64,000 bases of DNA from Paenibacillus larvae subsp. larvae (GCF_002003265.1 NZ_CP019687.1:2294001-2358000), one strand, 5' to 3'; shown: positions 27,986 to 37,588, numbered from the stretch's first letter. Program-made: numbers and translations. Notes: generated by a model from the letters alone, not told the origin.

Positions 27986-28196
27986 AGCAAGACTTCCTTA
28001 TTTTATAATCATTTGGAAACGCTCTTTTATAAAAGGTAACCATTTCCGCCTCTATTATCAGCATACTTCCGCCCTTTTTGAAAATCAACAAGAAGCTGCC
28101 TTGTTTCCCTTACAATTCTTATCCATAAGCAGGAATTTGTGATATAATCAAGCAATATACTTGGACAGACGATTTTTGCGGATGGAGGGACAACAA

Positions 28197-29816
28197 TTGC
28201 CTAAGTCAGTTCGGATTTTTGACACAACTCTAAGAGACGGCACACAGGGTGAAGGAGTTAGCTTATCTGTTGAAGACAAACTGAAGATAGCACACAAGCT
28301 CGATGAGCTGGGTGTCCATTATATTGAAGGCGGTTGGCCCGGAAGCAACAGCAAAGACATAGAATTCTTTGTCAGGGTCCGGGAGCTGAACCTGAAGCAA
28401 GCGAAGATTTCAGCTTTTGGAAGCACCCGGCGCAAAGGCATCAAGGCCAGTGAAGACATCAATCTAAACCGTATTATAGAGTCGGGTGTTGAAGTTGCCA
28501 GCATTTTTGGAAAGTCATGGGACTTCCATGTACACAAAGCTATTCAGACTACACTGGAAGAAAATCTCTCCATGATTCATGATTCCGTATCTTACCTGAA
28601 AAGCAAAGGACTTGAGGTCATTTATTTGGCCGAACATTTTTTTGACGGGTACAAACATAATCCCGCCTACGCCCTGGATACTATTCTTAAAGCCCAAGAG
28701 GGCGGTGCCGATTGGATTGTCCTTTGCGATACCAATGGAGGATCACTGCCTGATGAAGTGGCTAATATTGTAACAGCTGTTCAGCAGCCTTTAAATATAC
28801 CGCTCGGTATTCACGCCCATAACGACTGTGAGCTTGGGGTGGCCAATACACTCGCGGCAGTAGCTGCAGGGGCCACTCAGGTACAAGGAACCATGAACGG
28901 TTACGGGGAGCGCTGCGGCAATGCGAATCTGTGCTCGGTTATTCCGAATCTCCAACTAAAAATGGGCCTTGAAGCCCTTGCACCGCAGCAGCTCGAACTG
29001 CTGACTCCGACAGCCCGGTATATCAGTGAAATTGCTAATATGCACATGCCTCTGAACCAGCCGTATGTAGGCACAGCAGCATTTGCCCATAAAGGAGGCA
29101 TTCATGTTTCTGCCATTCTGAAAAATCCTACAACTTACGAGCATACAAAACCCGAATACGTGGGCAACAAACAAAGGGTGCTTGTCTCGGAACTCGCCGG
29201 ACAAAGCAACCTGTTATCCAAGGCCCAGGAGTTGAACATGGAGCTGGACCCTCAGCATGAGGGCACCAAAAAAGTCATTCTGGAAGTGAAAAATCTAGAA
29301 CATGAAGGTTATCAGTTTGAAGGTGCCGACGCTTCCCTGGAACTTCTTCTTCGTAAACATGTACACGGGCTTGAAGATATTTTCCGGTTGGAATCCTTTA
29401 AAATCCTGATGGAAAAAGCGGCAGGTAAGCCGGAAGAATCCGAGGCGTTTTTGAAAGTAAATGTTCACGGGAATTCCATGTATACAGCTGCTGAAGGACG
29501 AGGGCCTTTAAACGCCCTTGACTATGCTCTTCGAAAAGCATTGGAGCCGTATTATCCTTCCATCCGGAATATGCATCTGACCGACTATAAAGTCCGGGTG
29601 CTGGATGAGAAAGACGCATCGGCCGCTAAAGTAAGAGTATTGATCGAAACAACTAATGGGGAAACTTCATGGAGTACCGTCGGAGTCTCCGAAAACGTTA
29701 TTGAAGCCAGCTGGAATGCATTGGTCGATAGTTTCCGGTATGCCCTGATCGGTAAAAAACCGCTTCCGATCGCACCCATGGAATATAAAGAACATGTTGG
29801 ACTTGTTAACCATTAA
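28197..29816 (+). CDS. cimA: (R)-citramalate synthase
   Basis: This enzyme condenses acetyl-CoA with pyruvate to give citramalate, a threonine-independent route to isoleucine. The HMGL-type barrel shows DTTLRDGTQGEGVSLS at the start, the metal site HAHNDCELG and GTMNGYGERCGNANL. The regulatory LeuA dimer domain fills the C-terminal third (GADASLELLLRKH, YKVRVLDEKDASAAKVRVLIE). It has about 540 residues. I take the TTG at 28197, preceded by GGAGGG with 7 bp spacing; an in-frame TTG at 28161 lacks such a site. Homologous 2-isopropylmalate synthases differ in motif, and this sequence follows the CimA pattern. Confidence 0.88.
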   Translation: MPKSVRIFDTTLRDGTQGEGVSLSVEDKLKIAHKLDELGVHYIEGGWPGSNSKDIEFFVRVRELNLKQAKISAFGSTRRKGIKASEDINLNRIIESGVEVASIFGKSWDFHVHKAIQTTLEENLSMIHDSVSYLKSKGLEVIYLAEHFFDGYKHNPAYALDTILKAQEGGADWIVLCDTNGGSLPDEVANIVTAVQQPLNIPLGIHAHNDCELGVANTLAAVAAGATQVQGTMNGYGERCGNANLCSVIPNLQLKMGLEALAPQQLELLTPTARYISEIANMHMPLNQPYVGTAAFAHKGGIHVSAILKNPTTYEHTKPEYVGNKQRVLVSELAGQSNLLSKAQELNMELDPQHEGTKKVILEVKNLEHEGYQFEGADASLELLLRKHVHGLEDIFRLESFKILMEKAAGKPEESEAFLKVNVHGNSMYTAAEGRGPLNALDYALRKALEPYYPSIRNMHLTDYKVRVLDEKDASAAKVRVLIETTNGETSWSTVGVSENVIEASWNALVDSFRYALIGKKPLPIAPMEYKEHVGLVNH

Positions 29817-29840
29817 GATACTTTTAAGAATTCAACAAGA

Positions 29841-29887
29841 AACTGCGTGCAGATGATCAATTTTCGATCAACCGCACGCAGTTTTTT
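29841..29887. terminator. cimA terminator
   Basis: AACTGCGTGC (29841-29850) pairs with GCACGCAGTT (29874-29883), followed by TTTTT. The opposite strand has a weaker T tract toward the ResA-like gene end. Confidence 0.9.
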
Positions 29888-29941
29888 AAATGGTTACCGG
29901 TTTACCGGTGTCTAATAAAACCGGGTGGTGGAAAATTCCGG

Positions 29942-30511
29942 TTATGAACCCGATTGGTGCTTCTGAATTTTTTTCTCAAGTTCCTTGGGCGGAAGCACAT
30001 TAAATATTTCCACAATTTTTCCGTTCTTATCAATCAAAAAACTGGTTGGAATAGCAAGAATTCTGTAGGCACTTGCCACTGTGCCCTCTTTATCCAGCAA
30101 TACAGGAAAAGGAAACTTGAATTCATCCACAAAGGCCTGAATATTCCGCATGCTGTCTCCTTGAGAAACATTGACTGCATACAAGTCCATTTTATCCTTA
30201 TATTTGTTGTACAGCTGGACCAGGTCGGGTGCTTCAGTCCTGCAGGGCCCGCACCAGGATGCCCAGAAATTAACCAATAAAAGTTTATCGCGGCTGCCTC
30301 CTACATTATAACTTTTTCCATCGAGTCCCGTTAAGGAAAATGAAGGGGCGGAAGACCCTTTTTGGGGAGCTTCCTGCCCTTCGGCAATCTGAAGCCCTGC
30401 TGTATTGATCGCCTGGCTCATCGGCTGATTGGCATTATTCCCATTTTTATATACCGCAAAACCGACAAGCACTATCAAGAGGATACTTACGACAATATTC
30501 CTTTTAAACAT
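29942..30511 (-). CDS. ResA/TlpA-like membrane-anchored thiol-disulfide oxidoreductase
   Basis: This 189-residue protein has an uncleaved-looking N-terminal anchor (IVVSILLIVLVGFAVYK) and a thioredoxin domain facing the outside. The active site ASWCGPC has cysteines 87 and 90. The AhpC/TSA-like SFSLTGLDGKSYNV start and the cis-Pro motif AIPTSFLID are typical of ResA and StoA, which reduce apocytochrome c or spore-cortex proteins. No ccs or resBC genes follow, so the partner is not known from context. It is monocistronic and convergent with cimA. Confidence 0.87.
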   Translation of the reverse strand: MFKRNIVVSILLIVLVGFAVYKNGNNANQPMSQAINTAGLQIAEGQEAPQKGSSAPSFSLTGLDGKSYNVGGSRDKLLLVNFWASWCGPCRTEAPDLVQLYNKYKDKMDLYAVNVSQGDSMRNIQAFVDEFKFPFPVLLDKEGTVASAYRILAIPTSFLIDKNGKIVEIFNVLPPKELEKKIQKHQSGS

Positions 30512-30664
30512 AGTCCCTCCAAGCTATTTTGTCTTCTTCCTTTATTATCTCCAAAATGGCCGGAAAATTCCAATATCTTTCTCTTTTCTGACCGAATGGG
30601 GGACTTGCCTTAGGGAATCTTATACAAAGAGTGCGATTAATGTGAAGAAGCAGAGGTGGACAGC

Positions 30665-31978
30665 TTGGAACAGACAAAATCTAAAAGGCTACGTGTGGTT
30701 TTTGAAAGCGACATGAGGGAAGATGCCCATCCCGGTGAGCATTCATCTTCCCAGAGTTCGCAGAAATCAGGCCAAGATCAAGGGTCCAAGGGAAAACTGC
30801 TGGAATTTATGGCGATTGCTACAATTCCTTTAGTCCTTGTTCTGGGAAATTCCATGCTGGTGCCCATTCTCCCTGAACTGGAGAGCACCCTCGGCGTTTC
30901 CCGATTTCAATCCAGTTTGGTTATCACGTTATTCTCAATTACAGCCGGACTCGTTATTCCGGTCTCCGGCTATTTATCGGATCGTTTTTCGCGGAAAGCC
31001 ATTATTATCCCGTCCTTGGTCATTTACGGGATTGCCGGTATATTAGCCGGCTTTGGCGCAATATGGAAGTCTTATACCATTATCATTATTGCCCGGGCCA
31101 TTCAGGGGATGGGTGCAGCAGGGACTGCTCCTATTGCCATGGCTCTTGTCGGTGACTTGTATACCGGGGGAACAGAAAGCAAGGCCCTTGGCCTAACGGA
31201 AGCTTCAAACGGAGCCGGTAAAGTGATCAGTCCGATTTTAGGTTCACTATTGGCTATAATAGCCTGGTATGTCCCTTTTTTTGCTTTTCCTGTTTTTTGT
31301 GCAATCTCCCTGTTAGCCGTTATTTTTATCATAAAAGAACCGAAACGGGACCAGAAACCTCCCGAACTTAAACCATACCTGAAGAAAATTGGAAGCATTT
31401 TGAAAGACAAAGGGCGATGGCTCATCACTTCTTTTTTTGCAGGTTCTCTGGCCTTGTTTATCCTGTTCGGTGTTCTTTTTTACTTATCCGATGTACTGGA
31501 AGAAGCTCCTTATCACATTAAAGGGGTAAGAAAAGGTCTTGTTCTCGCTATCCCTTTGTTGGGCATGGTCGTGACCTCTTATACTACGGGAGCTCTCATT
31601 AAAAAGAACGGAACCGCCATGCGCTGGCTCATTAACATCGGGCTTGCTCTCATGACCGTTTCGCTTGGCGCCTCTATCTTCCTGTTTAATAAGCTGTATA
31701 TCTTTATAAGCCTGCTGACCTTGAGCGGTATAGGAACCGGTCTTTTGCTTCCGTGTCTGAATACGATGATTACCGGATCCGTCAAAAAACAGGAACGCGG
31801 GATGATTACTTCTATTTATAACAGCTTGCGATTTATCGGTGTTGCTTTCGGACCCCCTCTTTTCGGATGGCTGATGGGCATTTCCCATCAATCTGTTTTC
31901 ATTACGGTATCCATCCTGGCCGCCGTCACTTTGGGCCTGGCCTTCTTTCTCATTAAACCAAAGGGGAAAATTAATTGA
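30665..31978 (+). CDS. DHA1-type MFS efflux transporter
   Basis: This major facilitator has about 12 membrane helices after a hydrophilic N-terminus of roughly 45 residues rich in Ser, Gln and Glu. Motif A is GYLSDRFSRKAIIIP, motif B is RAIQGMGAAGTAPIA and motif C is SNGAGKVISPILGS, so it is an exporter driven by proton exchange. The start is uncertain: the TTG at 30665 has AGAGGTG five to six bases ahead, while a GTG at 30656 has no ribosome site. It ends with a strong terminator at 31985. The substrate is unknown. Confidence 0.85.
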   Translation: MEQTKSKRLRVVFESDMREDAHPGEHSSSQSSQKSGQDQGSKGKLLEFMAIATIPLVLVLGNSMLVPILPELESTLGVSRFQSSLVITLFSITAGLVIPVSGYLSDRFSRKAIIIPSLVIYGIAGILAGFGAIWKSYTIIIIARAIQGMGAAGTAPIAMALVGDLYTGGTESKALGLTEASNGAGKVISPILGSLLAIIAWYVPFFAFPVFCAISLLAVIFIIKEPKRDQKPPELKPYLKKIGSILKDKGRWLITSFFAGSLALFILFGVLFYLSDVLEEAPYHIKGVRKGLVLAIPLLGMVVTSYTTGALIKKNGTAMRWLINIGLALMTVSLGASIFLFNKLYIFISLLTLSGIGTGLLLPCLNTMITGSVKKQERGMITSIYNSLRFIGVAFGPPLFGWLMGISHQSVFITVSILAAVTLGLAFFLIKPKGKIN

Positions 31979-31984
31979 ATTCCG

Positions 31985-32017
31985 GCACCCGGACCTGGCA
32001 GTCGGGTGCTTTTTTTA
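31985..32017 (+). terminator. MFS exporter terminator
   Basis: GCACCCG (31985-31991) pairs with CGGGTGC (32003-32009), followed by eight T residues. The next gene begins only about 13 bp later. Confidence 0.9.
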
Positions 32018-32029
32018 TATAATAAATCT

Positions 32030-32497
32030 ATGATGACTACCTTATATATTTCAAAAAAAATGTTTAACAAGGTGAAACAATCCTGCCTGGAGCAAGCCCC
32101 ACGGGAAAGCTGCGGATTCGTATATGGCAGCAAAAGAGAAAATGGGTTTCATGTCTCCTGGATCCGCCTGGTACCTAATGTCGCCGCTAATCCGACTGCA
32201 CACTTTGAAATGGACCCCAGAAGCGTTATTCAAGCCCTGATGGAAGAAACCGCTCCAGAGAAAACCGGATTTTTAAGGAATACTGAATTAATTGGCATTT
32301 TCCATTCCCATCCGGAAACACCTCCAATCCCATCCATAGAAGATAAAACAACTTTTTGGCATACTCTGCCTACGTATTGGATTTTATCTCTTTTGCCCGG
32401 ACTGGTTAATCCGCTTCATATATATGAAATGCCGTTTCCCTGTACACCGTACTCCGGAAACTTAGAGGAGCGGCTTTGCCGTATAAGATGGTGTTGA
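32030..32497 (+). CDS. JAMM/MPN+ (M67) metallopeptidase-like protein
   Basis: The complete JAMM signature is present: Glu26 in PRESCGF, then His92-x-His94, seven residues, Ser102, two residues and Asp105. These are the zinc ligands of MPN+ isopeptidases, which in bacteria cut ubiquitin-like or sulfur-carrier tails. The protein has 155 residues. It starts at the ATG pair at 32030, only 13 bp after the preceding terminator, and no ribosome site is visible. A TATAAT sequence lies about 6-11 bp upstream, so a leaderless transcript is conceivable. No ThiS/MoaD-like or E1-like gene lies next to it. The cleavage target is unknown. Confidence 0.82.
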   Translation: MMTTLYISKKMFNKVKQSCLEQAPRESCGFVYGSKRENGFHVSWIRLVPNVAANPTAHFEMDPRSVIQALMEETAPEKTGFLRNTELIGIFHSHPETPPIPSIEDKTTFWHTLPTYWILSLLPGLVNPLHIYEMPFPCTPYSGNLEERLCRIRWC

Positions 32498-32802
32498 AGT
32501 TTCACATAGGCTAAGGTAAAATCGCACATTCATTATTACATTTGAAAATTTAGGTTGTTTTAAGGTTCTCATAGCCACAAGTTTTACAATGGATAGTATA
32601 TAATCGTATATACAATACTCAACTGAAACAATTTTGTCATACAACAAAGCTATGAAAATTGTTTCAACTTCCTGTTTATGAAAACTATTACGTTTGACTG
32701 TACGGTTTCAATTCAGGTATCATTATAATAATAAGGAAGAAGAGTATGAATAAGTGTTGAGGTGATGGAGATGGGGATAAACCACTATATAAAATAGGCG
32801 AA

Positions 32803-33210
32803 TTGGCCCAGCTGGCTGGTGTAAGCTCCAGGACTATCGATTACTATACGAAACTCGGTCTTATCCGTCCTGAGATGAGATCTGACAGCAATTACCGTTA
32901 TTACAGTGACGATACCTTGGCCAGGCTTAAACGCATCGAAATGCTGAAAAAAGAGAAGTATAGTTTAGATGAGATTAAGGAAAAGCTTAAGCAGTGGGAT
33001 AAAGCCCTTCAGCAACCGGACATGACGGATAAATTAACTTCTCTTCAACTGCATCTTGGACAATTGGAGAAGGAAGTGAAGGAACTGGAACCCATCATTC
33101 AGCAGCTGAAGCCGCGTCAAATGAAAAAAGTCTACAATCTGCTTACCCAGCCAACCGCAGCATGTATAGAAGCCCTGCTTTTCTTGCTAGGAAAAGGACC
33201 TTTCTCTTAA
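32803..33210 (+). CDS. MerR-family regulator, N-terminus apparently frameshifted
   Basis: This protein has a winged-helix DNA-binding domain (LAQLAGVSSRTIDYYTKLGLI, then SNYRYYSDDTLARLKRIEMLK) followed by a coiled-coil dimer helix and a short C-terminal end without an obvious metal or drug pocket. The frame has only a TTG at 32803, which would delete the first turns of the domain. Just upstream, GAGGTG and an ATG at 32771 are out of frame by one base. Adding one G to the run GGGG (32773-32776) gives MGDKPLYKIGELAQLAGV, the normal MerR start. It is followed 33 bp later by yugP, perhaps co-transcribed. Confidence 0.8.
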   Translation: MAQLAGVSSRTIDYYTKLGLIRPEMRSDSNYRYYSDDTLARLKRIEMLKKEKYSLDEIKEKLKQWDKALQQPDMTDKLTSLQLHLGQLEKEVKELEPIIQQLKPRQMKKVYNLLTQPTAACIEALLFLLGKGPFS

Positions 33211-33243
33211 ACAAACAGTTCATCATGAATGGAGGTTAGGCTA

Positions 33244-33936
33244 TTGTTTATGCCATTTTATTTTCATCCAATGGATTTACTAATTTTTGTAGCATTCGGT
33301 ATCTCAATGTGGGCTTCCTTCCGCGTGAGAGGAACCTTTAATGAATATTCGCAAGTCCAAACCATGTCCGGTATGACCGGTTACGAAGCGGCCAGAAGGA
33401 TGCTCGATGTTAATGGTCTTCACGATGTACCGGTTGAGCCTGTCCAAGGAGCCCTTACAGATCATTATGACCCACAAGCCAGAGTAGTCAGATTATCGGA
33501 ACCTGTTTATTATGAAAGATCCATTTCGGCCATTTCGGTTGCCTGTCACGAAGTAGGCCATGCTATCCAGCATAAGGTCAATTACCCGATGCTGGTCACC
33601 AGAAGCCAGATCTTCCCGGTTGCCAATTTTGCATCCGGTGTGGCTCCTTTTCTGATTCTGGCCGGGTTAATCTTTCAACAATTCAGCTTTCTGCTTCATA
33701 TTGGCATCATCTTTTTCTCCGTAGCCGTCCTGTTCCAATTGATTACCCTCCCGGTTGAATTCAATGCAAGCAGCCGGGCAAGGAAGCTTATGCTGGATTA
33801 TGGATTCGTAACCCGCGAAGAAGAGTACGGTGTAGGTAAGGTCCTGAATGCCGCTGCTCTTACGTATGTAGCTGCAGCCCTGATTTCCGTACTTCAGCTC
33901 CTGAAGTTTATTATGATTTTCAATAACAGGGATTGA
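33244..33936 (+). CDS. yugP: YugP-like zinc metallopeptidase, membrane
   Basis: This integral membrane protein is of the YugP/DUF457-like zinc peptidase group. The zinc motif HEVGH is at 102-106, next to AISVACHEVGHAIQH. Three or more hydrophobic helices are visible: one at the start (PMDLLIFVAFGISMW), two in the middle (VAPFLILAGLIF, LLHIGIIFFSVAVLF) and one near the end. NEYSQVQTMSGMTGYEAARRML is characteristic of the family. I take the TTG at 33244 because GGAGG stands 8 bp upstream; ATG 33229 would contain that site. The natural substrate is not known. Confidence 0.88.
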   Translation: MFMPFYFHPMDLLIFVAFGISMWASFRVRGTFNEYSQVQTMSGMTGYEAARRMLDVNGLHDVPVEPVQGALTDHYDPQARVVRLSEPVYYERSISAISVACHEVGHAIQHKVNYPMLVTRSQIFPVANFASGVAPFLILAGLIFQQFSFLLHIGIIFFSVAVLFQLITLPVEFNASSRARKLMLDYGFVTREEEYGVGKVLNAAALTYVAAALISVLQLLKFIMIFNNRD

Positions 33937-33938
33937 CA

Positions 33939-33978
33939 AAAGGTTCCAAAGCCTTAAGCTTTGGAACCTTTATTTTTC
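33939..33978. terminator. Bidirectional terminator between yugP and the lysR gene
   Basis: AAAGGTTCCAAAGC (33939-33952) pairs perfectly with GCTTTGGAACCTTT (33958-33971), followed by ATTTTTC. It overlaps the last codons of the lysR gene. Confidence 0.9.
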
Positions 33979-34883
33979 TTGTTCTGGTTATTCCGGTGTT
34001 TTTCAAAATAATCAATTAAGAAACGGCGAAACACTTCAGCCACTAGGGGGAGTTTCTCCCCTTTCCGTTTAATAATGCCGACCGTGCGTGTCACCTTCGG
34101 ATCAATAATTTTTACTTTGGCCGGCTGAAGCTCTCCTTTATCGCGAAGAGCCATGGCAGGCAGCAGGCTGACCCCCATTCCGGCTGCAACAAGGCCCCTT
34201 ATCGTGTCGGTTTCTTCCCCTTCAAATTCAATATCAGGTACAAATCCGGCTTTCATGCAGGCATTCATCGCAATGGCACGCAGCGAATAATCTTCACTGA
34301 ACATAACAAAAGGCTCATCTTTTAATTGAATCAACCGGATTGCCTTTTCTCCTGCCAACTCGTGATTGGGGGGAAGTACGGCAAATAATTCTTCCGTCAA
34401 AATAATCTCACCCGAAACCTGATCATGATCTTCAGGATAAGGCGTAATAAAAGCTAAATCAATCTCGCCTTGAATGACATCCCGGATCAATGTATTATAG
34501 GTTCCCTGCTTCATTCGAAAGCGGACATTCGGATGATCCTTCCGAAAACGGGATACAAAATTGGGCATAAGCGTAATCACAATACTATGCGGAAACCCTA
34601 TCCGGATTTCGCCCGCATCCGGATCCAGGAATTCATGAATTTCATTTACGGCTTTCTCCAAATCCAACAGGATTTCTTCCACTCTTGATAAAAAGAGACG
34701 CCCGACGGATGTCAGTTGTAAATTCCTTCCTTTTTGAACAAACAAATTAACGCCTAGTTCGGCTTCAAGCAGGTGAATTTGCCTGCTTACCGCAGATTGA
34801 GCCACGTGCAGTTCCTCCGCGGCTTGTGTAACGTGTTGTTTTTTCGCTACTTTCACGAAATACTGCAACTGTCTTAACTCCAC
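33954..34883 (-). CDS. LysR-family regulator resembling GltC
   Basis: This 309-residue LysR protein has the N-terminal winged helix (LRQLQYFVKVAKKQHVTQAA, then LHVAQSAVSRQIHLLEAELG) and a periplasmic-binding-like effector domain with LDPDAGEIRIGFP and VAAGMGVSLLP. These stretches look most like B. subtilis GltC, which controls glutamate synthase, but no gltAB is nearby. The start is GTG at 34883, with GGAGG five bases upstream; the much longer open frame beyond it is an artefact of the tpx region. It is divergent from tpx across 145 bp, so it may regulate that gene. Confidence 0.87.
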   Translation of the reverse strand: MELRQLQYFVKVAKKQHVTQAAEELHVAQSAVSRQIHLLEAELGVNLFVQKGRNLQLTSVGRLFLSRVEEILLDLEKAVNEIHEFLDPDAGEIRIGFPHSIVITLMPNFVSRFRKDHPNVRFRMKQGTYNTLIRDVIQGEIDLAFITPYPEDHDQVSGEIILTEELFAVLPPNHELAGEKAIRLIQLKDEPFVMFSEDYSLRAIAMNACMKAGFVPDIEFEGEETDTIRGLVAAGMGVSLLPAMALRDKGELQPAKVKIIDPKVTRTVGIIKRKGEKLPLVAEVFRRFLIDYFEKHRNNQNKKNKGSKA

Positions 34884-35028
34884 ATTTTCCTCCGTAAGAT
34901 TTGTTCTTCGCAAACGTTCATAGTGTACAATAAAAGCAGGAATTGGACAATCTCCTTTTAGGAAGTTTATAATAGAATCAGTAACTTTTCTCACAGCATT
35001 TTTACATATTCCAAAAGGAGGATTTAGC

Positions 35029-35547
35029 ATGACTGTAGAACGCAAAGAAGCAGCTACCTTCAAAGGCAATCCCATCACTCTTGTCGGACCTGAATTAAAA
35101 GCGGGCGATACGGCGCCTGATTTTAAACTGAATAAAGATTTGCTCACAGAAGTATCCTTGAAAGACTTCTCCGGTAAGGTCAAACTGATTAGTGTAGTTC
35201 CTTCCATTGATACAGGGGTATGCGATGCCCAAACCCGGCGTTTTAACGAGGAAGCTTCCAAACTTGGTGACAAGGTGCAAATTTTAACGGTAAGTGTCGA
35301 TCTTCCGTTCGCTCAAGCCCGCTGGTGCGGAGCAGCCGGGGTAGATCGTGTAGTCATGCTGTCGGACTATAAATCCAAGTCGTTCGGCCAGGCTTACGGT
35401 GTACTGATCAAGGAACTTCAACTGGATATGCGCTCTATTTTCGTTATCGATGCAGAGGACAAGATCCGCTATGTTGAATACCTCGGTGAAATGACCGATC
35501 ATCCTAATTACGACGCTGCCCTCGAAGCAATTAAGTCCCTTCTGTAA
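35029..35547 (+). CDS. tpx: Thiol peroxidase (Tpx)
   Basis: This atypical 2-Cys peroxiredoxin reduces hydrogen peroxide and alkyl peroxides with electrons from thioredoxin. The peroxidatic Cys65 is in [15 protein letters not shown], and the resolving Cys100 is in [11 protein letters not shown]. The length of 172 residues is normal. AAGGAGG precedes the ATG. It is a single-gene unit with a strong terminator, facing a divergent LysR gene. The trxA product of this window is a plausible reductant. Confidence 0.96.
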   Translation: MTVERKEAATFKGNPITLVGPELKAGDTAPDFKLNKDLLTEVSLKDFSGKVKLISVVPSIDTGVCDAQTRRFNEEASKLGDKVQILTVSVDLPFAQARWCGAAGVDRVVMLSDYKSKSFGQAYGVLIKELQLDMRSIFVIDAEDKIRYVEYLGEMTDHPNYDAALEAIKSLL

Positions 35548-35597
35548 AAGATTTTGTAAATCAGGTCATACCAACTTATACCAAACAGTCAGTGAAA

Positions 35598-35626
35598 AAC
35601 AGCAAAGGACTTCCTTTGCTGTTTTT
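35598..35626. terminator. tpx terminator
   Basis: AACAGCAAAGG (35598-35608) pairs with CCTTTGCTGTT (35613-35623), followed by TTT. It is palindromic and can stop the convergent DUF1499-like gene as well. Confidence 0.88.
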
Positions 35627-35631
35627 ATATG

Positions 35632-36021
35632 CTAAGTACGGATAACGTATTGAGCCAACTTTTTATCAAACATGTTATAAAGGTCGCGAATCGCCCGATA
35701 ATTAGAACCGAGATCTCCTCGTGAACCGCGCGATGCAGAATAGATGTCAATGGCCGTGATAACAGGATTCACAGCAATTATAGTAAGGGTGATGTCCTGA
35801 GTCCGTCCTAGCATGGTTTTTTTCTCAAGCACAATTTCCCCGACATTTTTCACTTCATGAAGCAGTTTGTAACCGGGTGTTCTTTTTATGAGCGTCACAA
35901 CTTCATTCCATACCAGCTCACCGGGTAATTTATAGTATCTCGTCTTTAATGCCGGGTCTTTGGCTTTCTCCCCTGTTGTCTCCTGACTTCTTACTATACC
36001 CACTAACGTTCTCTTAAGCAA
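35632..36021 (-). CDS. DUF1499-like protein
   Basis: This 129-residue protein has no signal or membrane segment. It looks like the DUF1499 family: ELVWNEVVTLIKRTPGYKLLHEV, then IVLEKKTMLGRTQDITLTII, and IDIYSASRGSRGDLGSNYRAI, whose SxSRxGxxDLGxN pattern is the best landmark. The family function is unknown. It is convergent with tpx and stands alone. GGAGGGAGGG lies about 9 bp upstream of the start. Confidence 0.72.
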   Translation of the reverse strand: MLKRTLVGIVRSQETTGEKAKDPALKTRYYKLPGELVWNEVVTLIKRTPGYKLLHEVKNVGEIVLEKKTMLGRTQDITLTIIAVNPVITAIDIYSASRGSRGDLGSNYRAIRDLYNMFDKKLAQYVIRT

Positions 36022-36223
36022 AACCCTCCCTCCTTCAAGGTGAGTCCATACAATGTCTTCCTACATTAAAATTAATCTTACCATTGATTCCGGATAAGAA
36101 AAAGAGGATTAGGGAATAAAACGAAACTTATTTACATAAAAATGCGAGTTTATGGAAAACAAACAAAAACACTTTATTGTCTCGGAGATATTCTTTACTT
36201 TTAAACCGGACAAGTTTAGTGAT

Positions 36224-37588
36224 CTACTCTACCAGCAGTCCCGGAAAAATCGTTTGATATAATAAATATATATTCAGGCAGGCTATAACAATGGCTACCA
36301 CCCAGCTCAAATATGACATCCATTTCGGAGCTGCAAGCTCACCCATTTTGTATTTATCAGAAGTAAATTTCACAAGCGGAATAACTGCAAAAGAAAGCTG
36401 CAGAGACAAAATAACCTGACTGAATACGAGTAGATCAGCTGTTCCTTGTTCGCCATAAATAGCCGTCACAACAACAGCCGGAATAATGGCAATCAGCCGT
36501 GTTATAAGGCGTCTTAACCATGGCTTTAGTCGTATATTCAGAAAGCCCTCCATAACAATCTGTCCCGCAAGCGTACCTGTAAGCGTTGAACTCTGCCCCG
36601 AAGCAAGCAGAGCCACACCAAACACGATGCTGGCTGCCCCTGTTCCCAGCATAGGCCCCAAAAGTTCATAAGCTGCTTCAATATCACTGACTTCACGTCC
36701 AACCGTATGGAATGTAGCGGCAGAAACAATCAGAATAGCGGCATTAACGAACAACGCCAGCATCAAAGCTATGGAAGAGTCCCAAGTTGCGTAGCGGATG
36801 GCCGAGCGTTTTCCTTCTGTTGTCCTTTCATAATCACGCGTCTGAACGATCGAGGAATGCAGATACAAATTATGCGGCATCACCGTTGCTCCCAGAATGC
36901 CAAGGGCAATGTAAAGCATTTCAGGATTCTGTACAATTTCAGCTGTAGGGACAAACCCTTTCATCACTTCAGCAACATTAGGCTGAGACAAAGCTATGTC
37001 GAAAACAAAACAAACGCCAATCAATAAGATCAGGCTAATGACAATTGCCTCGATTAGACGGAAACCTTTTTTCTGAAGAAGCAAAACCAAAATGACATCA
37101 AATGCTGTAATAAGGACTCCATATAATAGCGGAATTCCGAACAATAATTTCAACGCAATGGCTGAGCCGATCACTTCAGCCAAATCGCAAGCCGCAATGG
37201 CAAGTTCACAAAGAAGCCATAAGGCAAAAGAAACCGGCTTAATGTAATGATCCCGGCAAGCCTGGGCCAGATCTTTCCCCGTTGCGATTCCCAACCTGGC
37301 AGATAGGGCTTGCAGTAAAATAGCCATCAAATTTGAGATGAGGATTACCGACAACAGAGTGTAACCGAACATGGAACCACCCGCTAAGTCGGTTGCCCAA
37401 TTACCCGGGTCCATATAACCGACTGCAACCAGATAACCCGGCCCTATAAATGCCATAAACTTGCGTAAAAAGCTTCCTTTCTTAGGGACTTTCATTGTTT
37501 TATTTACTTCGGGTAAGCTGATGGAGTCCGTTTGATGCCGCCAACCTTTTTGCTGTTGTTTTTCTTTCTCTTTGATAACGGCGTCCAT
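36224..37588 (-). CDS. mntH: Nramp-family divalent metal transporter (MntH)
   Basis: This protein couples protons to Mn2+ (and Fe2+) uptake. It has 454 residues with about 11-12 helices after a 45-residue hydrophilic N-terminus. The metal site in helix 1, [11 protein letters not shown], and the helix 6 motif [11 protein letters not shown] are both intact, with the Asp, Asn and methionine environment typical of Mn2+-selective Nramp. I take the ATG at 37588 (AAGGGG five bases upstream) over the GTG at 37594. A possible MntR box lies 32 bp upstream. It fits with the Mn riboswitch gene at 60 kb. Confidence 0.92.
   Translation of the reverse strand: MDAVIKEKEKQQQKGWRHQTDSISLPEVNKTMKVPKKGSFLRKFMAFIGPGYLVAVGYMDPGNWATDLAGGSMFGYTLLSVILISNLMAILLQALSARLGIATGKDLAQACRDHYIKPVSFALWLLCELAIAACDLAEVIGSAIALKLLFGIPLLYGVLITAFDVILVLLLQKKGFRLIEAIVISLILLIGVCFVFDIALSQPNVAEVMKGFVPTAEIVQNPEMLYIALGILGATVMPHNLYLHSSIVQTRDYERTTEGKRSAIRYATWDSSIALMLALFVNAAILIVSAATFHTVGREVSDIEAAYELLGPMLGTGAASIVFGVALLASGQSSTLTGTLAGQIVMEGFLNIRLKPWLRRLITRLIAIIPAVVVTAIYGEQGTADLLVFSQVILSLQLSFAVIPLVKFTSDKYKMGELAAPKWMSYLSWVVAIVIACLNIYLLYQTIFPGLLVE

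Noticed and set aside
33954-35273. LysR gene read with a 439-residue length
   Set aside because: The first 130 codons lie antisense to tpx, and the GTG at 34883 has a good ribosome site and the normal family start.
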